Shown one piece after another: positions 38,550-46,767 of a stretch of 64,000 nt of DNA; position 1 is the first letter of the stretch; each line of letters starts with the position of its first letter. Made by a program: the position numbers and the translations under genes. Where the stretch lies: assembly GCF_002953195.1 (NCBI RefSeq), contig NZ_CP026377.1, forward strand, positions 4,030,001 through 4,094,000, read 5' to 3'. The stretch is from Mixta gaviniae. Lineage in GTDB: Bacteria > Pseudomonadota > Gammaproteobacteria > Enterobacterales > Enterobacteriaceae. The notes beneath the pieces were generated by a model, which made no database searches, was not told the DNA's origin, and worked only from the letters and a program-made list of their open reading frames with translations.

Positions 38550-39008
38550 TCAGTAAGAGTGGCTTCCGGCCAGATGACCTGCAGTGATAACCGGCACGAT
38601 ATCCTCAGGCTCTTCTGCCTGCTCCAGTTCGCGCAGAATACCGCAGTCCCGTGTTGCCCGGTTGGCATTGCAGTGGCTGTGGAGCTCAAATAGTTGTTTT
38701 TCCAGCATATTTAGTTCACGAATACGGGCCTGAACGTGGTTCAGATGTTCATTTATCAGGGCATTAACCGTACCGCAGTCTGCGTCTGGCTGGCTGCGCG
38801 CCTGCAGCAACACCCGGATTTCTTCATGGGTCATATCGAGCGCCCGGCAGCGCCGGATAAACATAAGCCTTTCGAGATGTGCGCTATCGTAATGGCGGTA
38901 GTTATTAGTCTGGTCCCGCAATGCGGCCTGCAGAAGCCCCTCTCGCTCATAATAACGTACCGTCTCTACAGGACATCCCGCCTGGCGGGCCAGTTCACCA
39001 ATTTTCAT
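38550..39008 (-). CDS. MerR-family metal regulator (CadR/PbrR-like)
   Basis: A 152-residue MerR-type activator. The N-terminal winged helix (MKIGELARQAGCPVETVRYYEREGLL) is followed by a dimer helix and metal-site cysteines in DADCGTV (about residue 76), HSHCNAN and RDCGIL. The Cys pattern and the CNANRATRDCGIL loop match CadR/PbrR regulators of Cd(II)/Pb(II). It is divergent from the ATPase gene and should twist the 19-bp-spaced promoter at 39027-39057. A His/Ser tail (AGHLAGSHSY) may add ligands. Confidence 0.88.
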   Translation of the reverse strand: MKIGELARQAGCPVETVRYYEREGLLQAALRDQTNNYRHYDSAHLERLMFIRRCRALDMTHEEIRVLLQARSQPDADCGTVNALINEHLNHVQARIRELNMLEKQLFELHSHCNANRATRDCGILRELEQAEEPEDIVPVITAGHLAGSHSY

Positions 39009-39026
39009 ATCACACCTCTTCTGAGC

Positions 39027-39057
39027 TTGACCCTGTAGTTACATCAGGGTCTTTAAT
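39027..39057 (+). promoter_or_regulatory. MerR-type promoter of the metal ATPase gene
   Basis: -35 TTGACC (39027-39032) and -10 TTTAAT (39052-39057) are separated by 19 bases, the long spacer typical of MerR-controlled promoters. The spacer carries the inverted arms ACCCTG (39030-39035) and CAGGGT (39045-39050), the operator for the divergent CadR/PbrR-like protein. Confidence 0.85.
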
Positions 39058-39087
39058 GCCAGTATACGTTATGAACGGGATAAAAAA

Positions 39088-41718
39088 ATGAGTGACTGCT
39101 GCAGTAATAAAAAATGTGGATCAGCCGCAACCGGAGAGGAGGCGTCTGTTAAAAATACCGCCACTGCCCCGACTGAGGCTTCAGGGAAAATGCCACCAAA
39201 AACGACTCAGACCACACCGGCCTGTTGCAGCACCGGGAGCTGCTGCTCAACGGACGGCCTGAGCCAGATGTCCGAACCGGTTGCAGAGCTTCCCCGCAAC
39301 GATGACGTTCAGACGCGTCTGCGCATCATGCAGATGGACTGCCCGACGGAGGAGACGCTCCTCCGAAAAAAACTGGCAAAATTACCTGCCGTCAGCAATC
39401 TTGAATTCAATCTGATACAGAGGGTGCTTACCGTGACCCATACACCGCAGGCGCTGGAACCGGTTCTGCAGGCGGTGCGCTCGCTGGGTTTTGACCCGGA
39501 ACCGATTGATAAAGCAATGCAGCCTGAAGGCAGCTGCTGCTCAGGCCGTGAGGCGGAAAATACCGGCGGTTCCTGCTGCTCGCCTGCCCCTGTCACATTC
39601 GGTGAGCTGCAGACGCAGCAGGTGACCGCTGACGGGGTGCGTACCAGTATCAGGATCATGCAGATGGACTGCCCGGTTGAAGAGGGCATGATCCGTAAAA
39701 AGCTGGACGGCATGTCAGCCGTCAAGGAACTGGATTTCAATCTTATGCAGCGTGTACTGACGGTGGTTCACGCACCGGATACGCTGGAGCCGGTTCTGGC
39801 CGCCATTCGTTCTCTGGGCTTTGAACCTGAACTTCCTGACAGTAATGGCCGGCACGCGGTCACTGAGGAAAAGAAAAAACACTGGTGGCCGCTCGCGCTT
39901 GCCGGTGTGGCGGCAATCGCCGCCGAAGCCATGCACTGGGCGGGCATGCCGGAATGGCTGGAAGCGGCTCTTGCTCTGGCTGCCGTTGCGGCCTGTGGCC
40001 TGTCCACGTACAAAAAAGGCTGGATTGCTCTTCGGAACGGCAACCTGAATATCAACGCCCTGATGAGTATTGCCGTCACCGGGGCGCTGGCGCTCGGACA
40101 GTGGCCTGAAGCCGCCATGGTAATGGTGCTGTTCACGATTGCGGAACTGATTGAAGCGAAATCTCTTGATCGCGCCCGCAATGCCATCGGCTCTCTGATG
40201 AAGCTGACGCCTGAAACGGCCACGGTTCAGCAACCGGACGGCTCCTGGAAAGAAACTGAGGCCAGGTCTGTATCCCTTAACAGCGTGGTCAGGGTAAAAC
40301 CGGGCGAGCGTATCGCTCTCGACGGCACGGTGGTCCGGGGCAGGACCGCCATTAATCAGGCACCTATTACCGGCGAAAGTCTGCCGGTGGATAAAGGGGA
40401 AGGTGACCCGGTCTTCGCCGGGACGGTCAACGGCTCCGGTGGCTTTGAGTACCGTGTAACGGCCGCTGCCGGAAATACCACGCTGGCGCGTATCATTCAT
40501 GCCGTGGAGGAAGCGCAGGGGGCAAAAGCCCCTACGCAGCGCTTTGTTGATCGCTTTGCACAAATTTATACCCCTGTGGTGTTTGCTATTGCCGTCGCAG
40601 TTGCCGTTCTCCCACCGCTGATTGCAGGTGAAAGCTGGCAGGAGTGGATTTACAAGGCGCTGGTGATGCTGGTTATCGCCTGCCCCTGTGCGCTGGTCAT
40701 TTCCACGCCAGTGACCATTGTCAGTGGCCTGACGGCAGCAGCCCGCCGGGGGATATTGATCAAGGGCGGCGTTTATCTTGAAGAAGGCCGAAAGCTGAAG
40801 TGGCTGGCGCTCGACAAGACCGGCACCCTGACGCACGGTAAGCCGGTACAGACGGATGCGATTATCTATACCGGGGTGGCAGAAGATGAGGGGCGCAGTC
40901 TGGCTGTGAGCCTGGCAGGTTACTCCGATCATCCGGTTTCGCAGGCTGTATCGGCGGCATCAGATGGCATTCAGCGTTATGAAGTGGAAAACTTTGAGGC
41001 TCTGCCAGGCCGCGGCGTGCGCGGCGTCATCAACGGTCAAACCTACAGTCTGGGCAATCTGAGGCTGGCTGAAGAAACGGTGCGCTGTCCGGAAGCGGTC
41101 AGGGCTGCACTAACGGAACTGGAGACCGGGGGTAAAACGGTCATCATGCTCTGTGACACTCATCAGGTGCTAGGGCTGTTTGCGGTGGCTGATACGGTGA
41201 AGGAAAGCAGCCGCGAGGCGATAAGTCAGTTGCATAGTCTGGGTGTTAAAACGCTCATGCTGACCGGAGACAATGCGCACACTGCGCAGGCCATTGCCGG
41301 TCAGGTTGGTATCGATGAGGCGCGGGGGGATCAACTGCCGGAAGATAAACTGCGTGCTGTAGAAACATTTACGGCGCAGGGCACGACCGGCATGGTGGGC
41401 GACGGCATCAATGATGCACCGGCGCTGGCCCGCGCCGATATCGGCTTTGCCATGGGTGCAATGGGCACGGATACCGCCATCGAGACTGCCGATGTGGCCC
41501 TCATGGATGATGATTTGCGTAAAATTCCGGCTTTTGTCCGACTCTCCCGGCAGACGTATAACATTCTGGTTCAGAATATCGTTATGGCTATTGGGATCAA
41601 GGCAGTGTTCCTGGCCCTGACCATTGCAGGTATGGGGACCATGTGGATGGCCGTATTCGCGGATGTGGGGGCAAGCCTGCTTGTCGTGGCAAACGGTCTG
41701 CGCCTGTTGCGTAAGTAA
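39088..41718 (+). CDS. Cd/Zn/Pb-exporting P-type ATPase (CadA/PbrA-like)
   Basis: P1B-type ATPase of 876 residues. It has a Cys-rich N-terminus (SDCCSNKKCGS, CCSTGSCCST) and two heavy-metal-associated domains with the unusual metal loop MDCPTEE (about 88) and MDCPVEE (about 193). Eight helices include the CPC site (VIACPCALVIS). Next come DKTGTLTHG, the His-Pro motif SDHPVSQAV and GDGINDAPALARAD. It exports Cd(II), Zn(II) and/or Pb(II). The DCPxEE loops put it with CadA/PbrA of Pseudomonas-type clusters rather than E. coli ZntA. Confidence 0.9.
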   Translation: MSDCCSNKKCGSAATGEEASVKNTATAPTEASGKMPPKTTQTTPACCSTGSCCSTDGLSQMSEPVAELPRNDDVQTRLRIMQMDCPTEETLLRKKLAKLPAVSNLEFNLIQRVLTVTHTPQALEPVLQAVRSLGFDPEPIDKAMQPEGSCCSGREAENTGGSCCSPAPVTFGELQTQQVTADGVRTSIRIMQMDCPVEEGMIRKKLDGMSAVKELDFNLMQRVLTVVHAPDTLEPVLAAIRSLGFEPELPDSNGRHAVTEEKKKHWWPLALAGVAAIAAEAMHWAGMPEWLEAALALAAVAACGLSTYKKGWIALRNGNLNINALMSIAVTGALALGQWPEAAMVMVLFTIAELIEAKSLDRARNAIGSLMKLTPETATVQQPDGSWKETEARSVSLNSVVRVKPGERIALDGTVVRGRTAINQAPITGESLPVDKGEGDPVFAGTVNGSGGFEYRVTAAAGNTTLARIIHAVEEAQGAKAPTQRFVDRFAQIYTPVVFAIAVAVAVLPPLIAGESWQEWIYKALVMLVIACPCALVISTPVTIVSGLTAAARRGILIKGGVYLEEGRKLKWLALDKTGTLTHGKPVQTDAIIYTGVAEDEGRSLAVSLAGYSDHPVSQAVSAASDGIQRYEVENFEALPGRGVRGVINGQTYSLGNLRLAEETVRCPEAVRAALTELETGGKTVIMLCDTHQVLGLFAVADTVKESSREAISQLHSLGVKTLMLTGDNAHTAQAIAGQVGIDEARGDQLPEDKLRAVETFTAQGTTGMVGDGINDAPALARADIGFAMGAMGTDTAIETADVALMDDDLRKIPAFVRLSRQTYNILVQNIVMAIGIKAVFLALTIAGMGTMWMAVFADVGASLLVVANGLRLLRK

Positions 41719-41795
41719 CCTGTCTGGCTGCTCTTCCGGTAAAGACAGGCACCTGAAAATAGCCGCTAATCTGCACTCCGATAAAGGAAGAGAGT

Positions 41796-42137
41796 ATGAA
41801 ACCGCGTAACATGATTTTATTGCTGATGCTCGCAGTCGTGTTTCCGGCAACGGCTGCGCAGGCAGTACACGGAAACCATGCCGGAATGTCACCGTCTTCT
41901 GAGGCCTATATGGACGGCATGAATAATATGCACGAAGGAATGATAAAGGCCGTACAGGACCCGGATGCAGACAGGGCATTTGCCAGGAGCATGATTGAAC
42001 ATCACAAAGGAGCCATTGCCATGGCCGAAACGGAACTCCGTTATGGTAAATCACCGGCAATGCGGAAGATGGCTGAAAGCATTATCAGCGCCTAGAAAGA
42101 AGAAATACGGCAGATGGAAGTATGGCTCAGTAAATAA
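41796..42137 (+). pseudogene. DUF305 metal-binding protein, cut by an amber codon
   Basis: The frame starts with a signal peptide (MKPRNMILLLMLAVVFPATAAQA) and DUF305 motifs GMNNMHEGMIKAV and MIEHHKGAIAMAETEL. It stops at TAG (42093-42095) after ESIISA. The same frame then continues KEEIRQMEVWLSK to TAA at 42135-42137, matching the end of the paralogue at 22389 (AQKGEIEQMNKWLGSQK). One CAG-to-TAG change explains it. The 99-residue product may still bind metal, or the gene may be read through in a suppressor strain. Confidence 0.85.
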
Positions 42138-42159
42138 GCTCTTTTTTATTACTTTCGTT

Positions 42160-42187
42160 ACGGCGTAGCAGCTCCTTACTACGCCGT
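42160..42187. terminator. Hairpin between the DUF305 gene and the recombinase genes
   Basis: ACGGCGTAG (42160-42168) pairs with CTACGCCGT (42179-42187). It lies between convergent genes. No T-run follows directly on the plus strand; a T-rich run occurs on the minus side about 10 bases away. Terminator role is likely but not certain. Confidence 0.5.
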
Positions 42188-42224
42188 CCTTCACACACAT
42201 AAAGTGAATTCCGGTCAGGGCCTG

Positions 42225-44354
42225 CTACAGAATACGTGGGATATCTGTTTTCATAAGAGCGGCGTTCAGTTTTTCCACATCACCTTCTATTACTTCTTTC
42301 TCATCGGGCGTCAGTGGCACTTCTTCAAGATAATGTTTTACCGATGCCTTACTTTCCAGTAACAGTCCTCTTGCACTTCTCTTTGGCAGATTAAAATCAC
42401 ATCCGATGCATGCCATACGGTGCGGGCAACTGCTCCAGAAGGGATTAGTACAGAAAGAGTCGCCCAGATCATAATATGTCGCAGGTCCCGTGAGGCTGGT
42501 TGCTGCGGGGTCATGATCAATCAGCACGCTTATCATGTGCGCTACCCGGTCAGCTTTAACAAAAGAGGCAGCAAGCTGCGTCGGGCGTATTCGAATATAA
42601 TGCATGGTGGATTGCGGCGAAGAGTGTCCTGACCACTGCATCAGCTCGTATAAAGACATGCCCTGAGGAACACTGGCCAGGGCAGTTACGGCCGATGCGC
42701 GTCCCCTGTGGCTGGTAATGGGGCCCCGGCTGTCTTCCTCAGGCACTCCTGCCCGGGCACAGAGAACCGGAATAACGGTGCGGTTTATTATGTCTCTTCC
42801 CACCGGTTTGCCCCGGTACTGAAACAGAAAACGGACTTTTTCACCGGTGCGTTCATCCGTCAGAGCTGCCTGTTCTTCTGGTCGTTCTGCCAGCCAGATA
42901 TCGACATACTTTTTCACCACTGCAGAAACCGGCTTAACAAAGGCTTTAGATGTCTTGCCGGCCGGCACGTTCAGATAGCAAAGAGTCCCGGCAGGAATGG
43001 TACTGCCGTCGTCCCGGTTAATATCTTCCGATTGTGGAATGATGCAGCCAGCGGTCAGGCGCATCAGCTCATTCTGACGCAGCCCTGCATGCGTCCAGAT
43101 GACTGCCATAGCCTGCAGCATAGAGAGGGGGTAGTGAATTTCACTGAGCAAATCTTCCTGACGCAGATTCAGGCTTGCCCAGACCAGTTTCAGCCATACA
43201 GGATCATCAATAACACGCGGATTGACGCCCTGACGAAAGAGCGGTGTATCAGGTGTGGAGAGATGGCGGGCCGGACTGAATTTCAGACGTCCCCATTCCC
43301 AGAGTTCGTAGTCAAACATAAAACGACGAACGGCATACACGAAACCGGCACGGGAATTTGGCAGCATGGGCTCTCCGGAACGTGGAGAGCGGCGCACCCC
43401 ACGTTCTGTACCCAGTGAAAGTTCATCAACCTTCATTCTTCCGATTGCAGCAATGAAGCTGGCGCAGATCTCCATTGTCCAGTCGGACGGCGAGCGAATT
43501 TCCGGATGCTCGCGGGCGAGCCACAGACCGCAGCGGAGGATAAAGCTGTACTGGCTCTCTCTGGACCGGGGCCGAAGCACCGACGTTTCTCTCCAGCGCC
43601 GGCACCACGTTACCCACTCTGTGGCAATATTTTCTGTGGGTTTTTCGTGCCACTCACGGTAATTGCGCATACGTACGGCACTTTTGAGGATGCCCATTGC
43701 GGCCAGCGCATGTGAAACTCTGCCTACTGTTCGTGCGATTCCCCGATCGTGATAATTCTGCGCGCGCCACAGGAGTTCAGTTGTGAAGCTTTCAAGCTCA
43801 GGATTATTGTTCATCATCATCAGTATGCCCAGCAGGGCTGACAGGGCGTTTTTCTGGTTCTGTCGTTTGTATCCCAGCGAGACAAGCGTATCAGTCAGCC
43901 GGTTGAGTTCCTGAATGAAAATGTCCCGGCCATAGATGGCACAGGCGTACAACGACGGAGCACCATGATGCGGCAGGTCGAACGGTGAGGGAAACGGGCC
44001 AAGATGGAAGGCAAATGCCGCAATAAGGGGCCTGCCGGAACGGTGCTGCAGGCACAACGTCAGCCACTTTTCCGAATCCCACAGCCAGCAGGGTTTCCTT
44101 GTCCGGTGTATTTCCGCCAGCACGACAGGAATGATAATCCTGACGAGTCTGTCACTCGTACCGCTGCGGGCGGCAATATCCTGAAGTGGCCGCAGTAAAG
44201 ATGACAGCGGACCTTGCTTGCTCAAAGCAGAGATACGTTTGTGCCCTGTGCTTAATGCCTCAAGCTCTTCAATGCTTAACACATTATTCAGCTGATAATC
44301 TGAACGCCTGAAGGGGACATAAATTTTATGAATTCCTGTTTCTGCTTTCATCAC
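42225..44354 (-). CDS. Large tyrosine recombinase with C-terminal Cys motif (TnpB-of-Tn554-like)
   Basis: A 709-residue recombinase. The catalytic part (about 400-620) shows Arg in THAGLRQNELMRL, H-x-x-R in TSHRGRASAVTA, and the late His plus the Tyr nucleophile in WSGHSSPQSTMHYIRIRP. After it comes a Cys cluster CTNPFWSSCPHRMACIGCDF (about 650-670), a zinc-ribbon-like feature also found in TnpB of Tn554-type elements. It overlaps the upstream recombinase by 4 bp, so both are made together. It sits at the right end of the island and presumably acts in its insertion and excision. Confidence 0.82.
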   Translation of the reverse strand: MMKAETGIHKIYVPFRRSDYQLNNVLSIEELEALSTGHKRISALSKQGPLSSLLRPLQDIAARSGTSDRLVRIIIPVVLAEIHRTRKPCWLWDSEKWLTLCLQHRSGRPLIAAFAFHLGPFPSPFDLPHHGAPSLYACAIYGRDIFIQELNRLTDTLVSLGYKRQNQKNALSALLGILMMMNNNPELESFTTELLWRAQNYHDRGIARTVGRVSHALAAMGILKSAVRMRNYREWHEKPTENIATEWVTWCRRWRETSVLRPRSRESQYSFILRCGLWLAREHPEIRSPSDWTMEICASFIAAIGRMKVDELSLGTERGVRRSPRSGEPMLPNSRAGFVYAVRRFMFDYELWEWGRLKFSPARHLSTPDTPLFRQGVNPRVIDDPVWLKLVWASLNLRQEDLLSEIHYPLSMLQAMAVIWTHAGLRQNELMRLTAGCIIPQSEDINRDDGSTIPAGTLCYLNVPAGKTSKAFVKPVSAVVKKYVDIWLAERPEEQAALTDERTGEKVRFLFQYRGKPVGRDIINRTVIPVLCARAGVPEEDSRGPITSHRGRASAVTALASVPQGMSLYELMQWSGHSSPQSTMHYIRIRPTQLAASFVKADRVAHMISVLIDHDPAATSLTGPATYYDLGDSFCTNPFWSSCPHRMACIGCDFNLPKRSARGLLLESKASVKHYLEEVPLTPDEKEVIEGDVEKLNAALMKTDIPRIL

Positions 44355-45340
44355 ACGGCTCCCGCCTGAAAGATAAGCCCTGCAATCTTACGGTCGGTTT
44401 CAGCGACGGCAGCAGCCATGCGGGCAGCCATATCCGTTCCCGACAGATGAATATAAATTTGTGTTGTACGTGGGTCCCTGTGCCCTGCATAAGTAGCCAG
44501 TTCATGCAGTTTCCATCCGGCCCGTGCCAGATGCGTCAGCCGGAGGTGACGAAAAGTATGCGTGGTGATGTCTGGCTGATCAGTCTCTGCCGCCCATTTC
44601 CGTACGGTTTTACTCCAGCTCCAGAAAGAGAGAGGAGCGCCGTAATTACGGTCAGAGACGGAACGGAACAAAGCACCGCCTGACCAGCCTTCCAGCCGTA
44701 GCTTTTGAAAATGGTTTGCCAGTACCGGCGCAACGTCGGCGCTATAGCAGACCATTCTTTCCCGTCTGTTTTTCGTCGTTTCTGCCCGGATGCGTATCAG
44801 GCGATGAGCCAGGTCAATGTCCTCAAGCCTCAGAGCCGTCACTTCAGTACGTCGGAGCGCCCCATAATAAGCCAGAGCAAGCATCAGTCGGTCACGCAGA
44901 GGCGCTGCAGAAACGTGTTTCAGGAACCTGAGCCACTCCCCGTCATCGGGAATAACGGGGAGTCGGTTGATACGTGGGATCAGGCCGCGTCCGGTATAAA
45001 TGGCACCAGGCAAACCCGAACGGGGTAACGGGTTGAGACTGCAAATATCCTGATAAACCAGAAAGTCATACCAGAGACGAAGAGCTGAAAGGCGCAACTG
45101 GAGCGTGGCGCTTGCAACGGACGACGGCATATCAGGGAGCTGAGGTCGGATATATCCTGCAATGTCTTCAAAGGAAGCTCTTTCAGGAGCAATGTCGTGT
45201 ATTTCACAGAAGGCAAAAAAATGCGTCAGGGCACTTCGATAGGCTTTAATAGTTGCGCTGGCTCTTCCTAAATTCGAAAGAATTGTAAGCCACTGCTCAG
45301 TCAGCAGAAGAGCAGATGCGGAATGCATGGAAGTGTTCAC
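44351..45340 (-). CDS. Tyrosine recombinase (XerC-like, partner of the 709-residue enzyme)
   Basis: A 329-residue tyrosine recombinase with an N-terminal SAM-like domain (about 10-110). Catalytic residues are Arg in YYGALRRTEVTALR, Lys in ETTKNRRER, H-x-x-R in HTFRHLRLTHLA, and the late His and Tyr in YAGHRDPRTTQIYIHL. All are present. It is first of the two-gene recombinase operon, reading away from the right end of the island, with about 70 bp to that end. Two-recombinase operons resemble tnpAB of Tn554, or part of GInt/RIT-type sets; no third recombinase is visible. Confidence 0.85.
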   Translation of the reverse strand: MNTSMHSASALLLTEQWLTILSNLGRASATIKAYRSALTHFFAFCEIHDIAPERASFEDIAGYIRPQLPDMPSSVASATLQLRLSALRLWYDFLVYQDICSLNPLPRSGLPGAIYTGRGLIPRINRLPVIPDDGEWLRFLKHVSAAPLRDRLMLALAYYGALRRTEVTALRLEDIDLAHRLIRIRAETTKNRRERMVCYSADVAPVLANHFQKLRLEGWSGGALFRSVSDRNYGAPLSFWSWSKTVRKWAAETDQPDITTHTFRHLRLTHLARAGWKLHELATYAGHRDPRTTQIYIHLSGTDMAARMAAAVAETDRKIAGLIFQAGAV

Positions 45341-45390
45341 GGCCTTCCCCTTTCAGTTCATAACAACTGATTAAAGTTTATACCGAAGAT

Positions 45391-45405
45391 GTTGCATTCC
45401 ATTTA
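45391..45405 (-). repeat. Right terminal inverted repeat of the inserted island
   Basis: On the minus strand TAAATGGAATGCAAC lies 6-8 bases inside the umuC junction. It pairs with the left-end repeat at 30172-30186 (11 of 15 identical). Confidence 0.5.
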
Positions 45406-45413
45406 ACTTACTA

Positions 45414-45641
45414 TAAGCTGTAATTACTTGAAAATGCTACAACACCCTTTTTCTCAGCCTCACGACCAACCTTGAACCAGGGATCGCCCATTTTTAACCC
45501 AAGTGATTTTGCTGCTGAGGAACGGGCTATTATGCAGCCATCGTTATTAGACAGCACCACCACAGGTTTGCCACGGAGATCTGGTCTGAAAACTGTCTCG
45601 CAGGAAGCGTAAAATGAGTTAACATCGACTAGGGCGAACAC
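45414..45641 (-). pseudogene. umuC: umuC, 5' part (split by the 15.2-kb island)
   Basis: Residues 1-75 of a UmuC protein: MFALVDVNSFYASCETVFRP (first catalytic Asp) to VVAFSSNYSL. A TAG stop follows at once, created by island sequence. The expected continuation (Y-A-D-M-S-D-R-V-M) is found at 30170 and leftward. The gene starts right after the umuD stop. The product would lack the palm SIDE motif and cannot be a polymerase. Confidence 0.93.
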
Positions 45642-45643
45642 TG

Positions 45644-46159
45644 CTAAGCGCCCCTAAACTTGAATGAATGCACAAGATGGCGTACCACACCGAAGACAAC
45701 GGTTTCGATGTCGTCAGTCAGGGGTATAGCTGAATATGCGGGATTAGCTGGCAACAGGGCTGGAGAAGGCAACAACTGCAGTCGTTTACAGGTAAACTCT
45801 CCATTTACAGCTGCAATGACAATATCACCGTGCTTGGCCTCACGAATACATTCAACTATTAATAAATCTCCATCTCTGATACCGGCGTTACGCATCGAAT
45901 CCCCTTCTGCTCGCACCAGGTAAGTACTTTCTGGATAGCGGATACAAAGGTCATCCAGGGAAAGACGCTTTTCAACATAATCCTGAGCGGGAGAAGGGAA
46001 ACCACATGAAACCCCATCGCCAAACAAAGGAACACATGCCAGTGATGGATTGCTACCTGTAAGTCTGGCTATCGCCGCCATCATCAAAACCGGTGTGTTT
46101 GCTGAATTTTTCTGCGAACTTTTATCCCAACACATCGTCTGTTCTAAAGGAATTGGCAT
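45644..46159 (-). CDS. umuD: UmuD-like SOS protein of the backbone operon
   Basis: A 171-residue S24-family protein, longer at the N-terminus than E. coli UmuD. Cleavage site Cys-Gly is in VSCGFPSPAQDY, nucleophile Ser in GDSMRNAGIRDGDLL, and catalytic Lys in EFTCKRLQ. The start at 46159 lies about 20 bp from a LexA box. The frame is intact, but its umuC partner is split by the island, so UmuD' from here would have to work with the island's UmuC. Confidence 0.9.
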   Translation of the reverse strand: MPIPLEQTMCWDKSSQKNSANTPVLMMAAIARLTGSNPSLACVPLFGDGVSCGFPSPAQDYVEKRLSLDDLCIRYPESTYLVRAEGDSMRNAGIRDGDLLIVECIREAKHGDIVIAAVNGEFTCKRLQLLPSPALLPANPAYSAIPLTDDIETVVFGVVRHLVHSFKFRGA

Positions 46160-46179
46160 AACTCGCCCCCCTCAAATTA

Positions 46180-46199
46180 TACTGTTTATAAATACAGTA
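46180..46199 (-). promoter_or_regulatory. LexA (SOS) box of the backbone umuD
   Basis: TACTGTTTATAAATACAGTA is a near-perfect LexA operator (CTGT-N8-ACAG with extended symmetry), 21 bases before the umuD start. Confidence 0.9.
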
Positions 46200-46364
46200 T
46201 AATAATGCATTTTCAACGATGACAAGCTGTAACTATTTGGAAAAAAGTAACCTGATGAGTTTTAAAGAATTAATTAGTGTTCTCAGTCAGGTATCATGGA
46301 TGTTCGTAATTGCACAAAAATTCCGCTATAGTCCCTTTAGAATTCACGTAATTCGGAGGGGGTG

Positions 46365-46733
46365 ATGTATCAGTCTCAAGAGAAACGCGCCTGGAATCGT
46401 GGCGTCCGTTTTGCGGGTATATGGAAACGAGCCAGAACTACTCTATTAAACTGGGATAAACGGTGTGTGTCGTGGGCGGCTACTCATCGTCTACCGTCTT
46501 GGTGTGGGCATATCCCAATGATACCCATTGCATGTTTTGTAATCCTCACTTTTGGATCATTGTTTCTCATTAGTGCCGTGCTCTCACCTCATAGAAAACA
46601 TCTCTCCGAAAGTGAAAATGCACCATGTGAGAACTTTATGGAAGAGCAGCCAGGTTATGGAAAATATCGTGATGGCCAGCATGGATGGGGATGGTACGAC
46701 GCTGCAGGGCGTATGGTTAACGAGGATGAGTAA
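46365..46733 (+). CDS. Hypothetical single-pass membrane protein
   Basis: A 122-residue protein with a basic N-terminus (about 1-50), one hydrophobic helix (IPMIPIACFVILTFGSLFLISAVL, about 51-74) and a Gly/Tyr/Trp-rich acidic tail (QPGYGKYRDGQHGWGWYDAAGRM). It has GGAGGG just upstream of the ATG at 46365. It lies alone on the plus strand between umuD and the conjugation genes and is AT-richer than those. No family is recognised. Confidence 0.6.
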   Translation: MYQSQEKRAWNRGVRFAGIWKRARTTLLNWDKRCVSWAATHRLPSWCGHIPMIPIACFVILTFGSLFLISAVLSPHRKHLSESENAPCENFMEEQPGYGKYRDGQHGWGWYDAAGRMVNEDE

Positions 46734-46767
46734 GGGCTCCCCCTTACTCATTTGTGACAATTTACGC

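Larger units (their letters stand above)
30171..45411. mobile_element. 15.2-kb island inserted in umuC (umuDC, ars, cadmium ATPase, two recombinases)
   Basis: The island is delimited by the two halves of one umuC gene. Imperfect inverted repeats lie just inside the ends: TATGTGGAATACAAT (30172-30186) and, inverted, TAAATGGAATGCAAC (45405-45391), 11 of 15 identical. Overlap between the two umuC halves at the junction is at most one base, so there is no sizeable target duplication. Cargo is an intact umuDC, a LysR/GNAT/MFS set, arsRH, arsRBC, a MerR-regulated ATPase and a DUF305 gene. Two overlapping tyrosine recombinase genes lie at the right end. Inference: they insert the island at a fixed site in umuC, as integron-like elements do in rulB of Pseudomonas. 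Confidence 0.8.

Noticed and set aside
39715..40932. A 405-codon minus-strand frame opposite the metal ATPase gene
   Set aside because: It is antisense to a clear P-type ATPase with all motifs; long shadow frames are common in GC-rich genes.
22389..42137. The two DUF305 genes as ends of one duplicated segment
   Set aside because: They share the family pattern but differ widely in sequence and lie in unrelated contexts, so separate acquisition is simpler.
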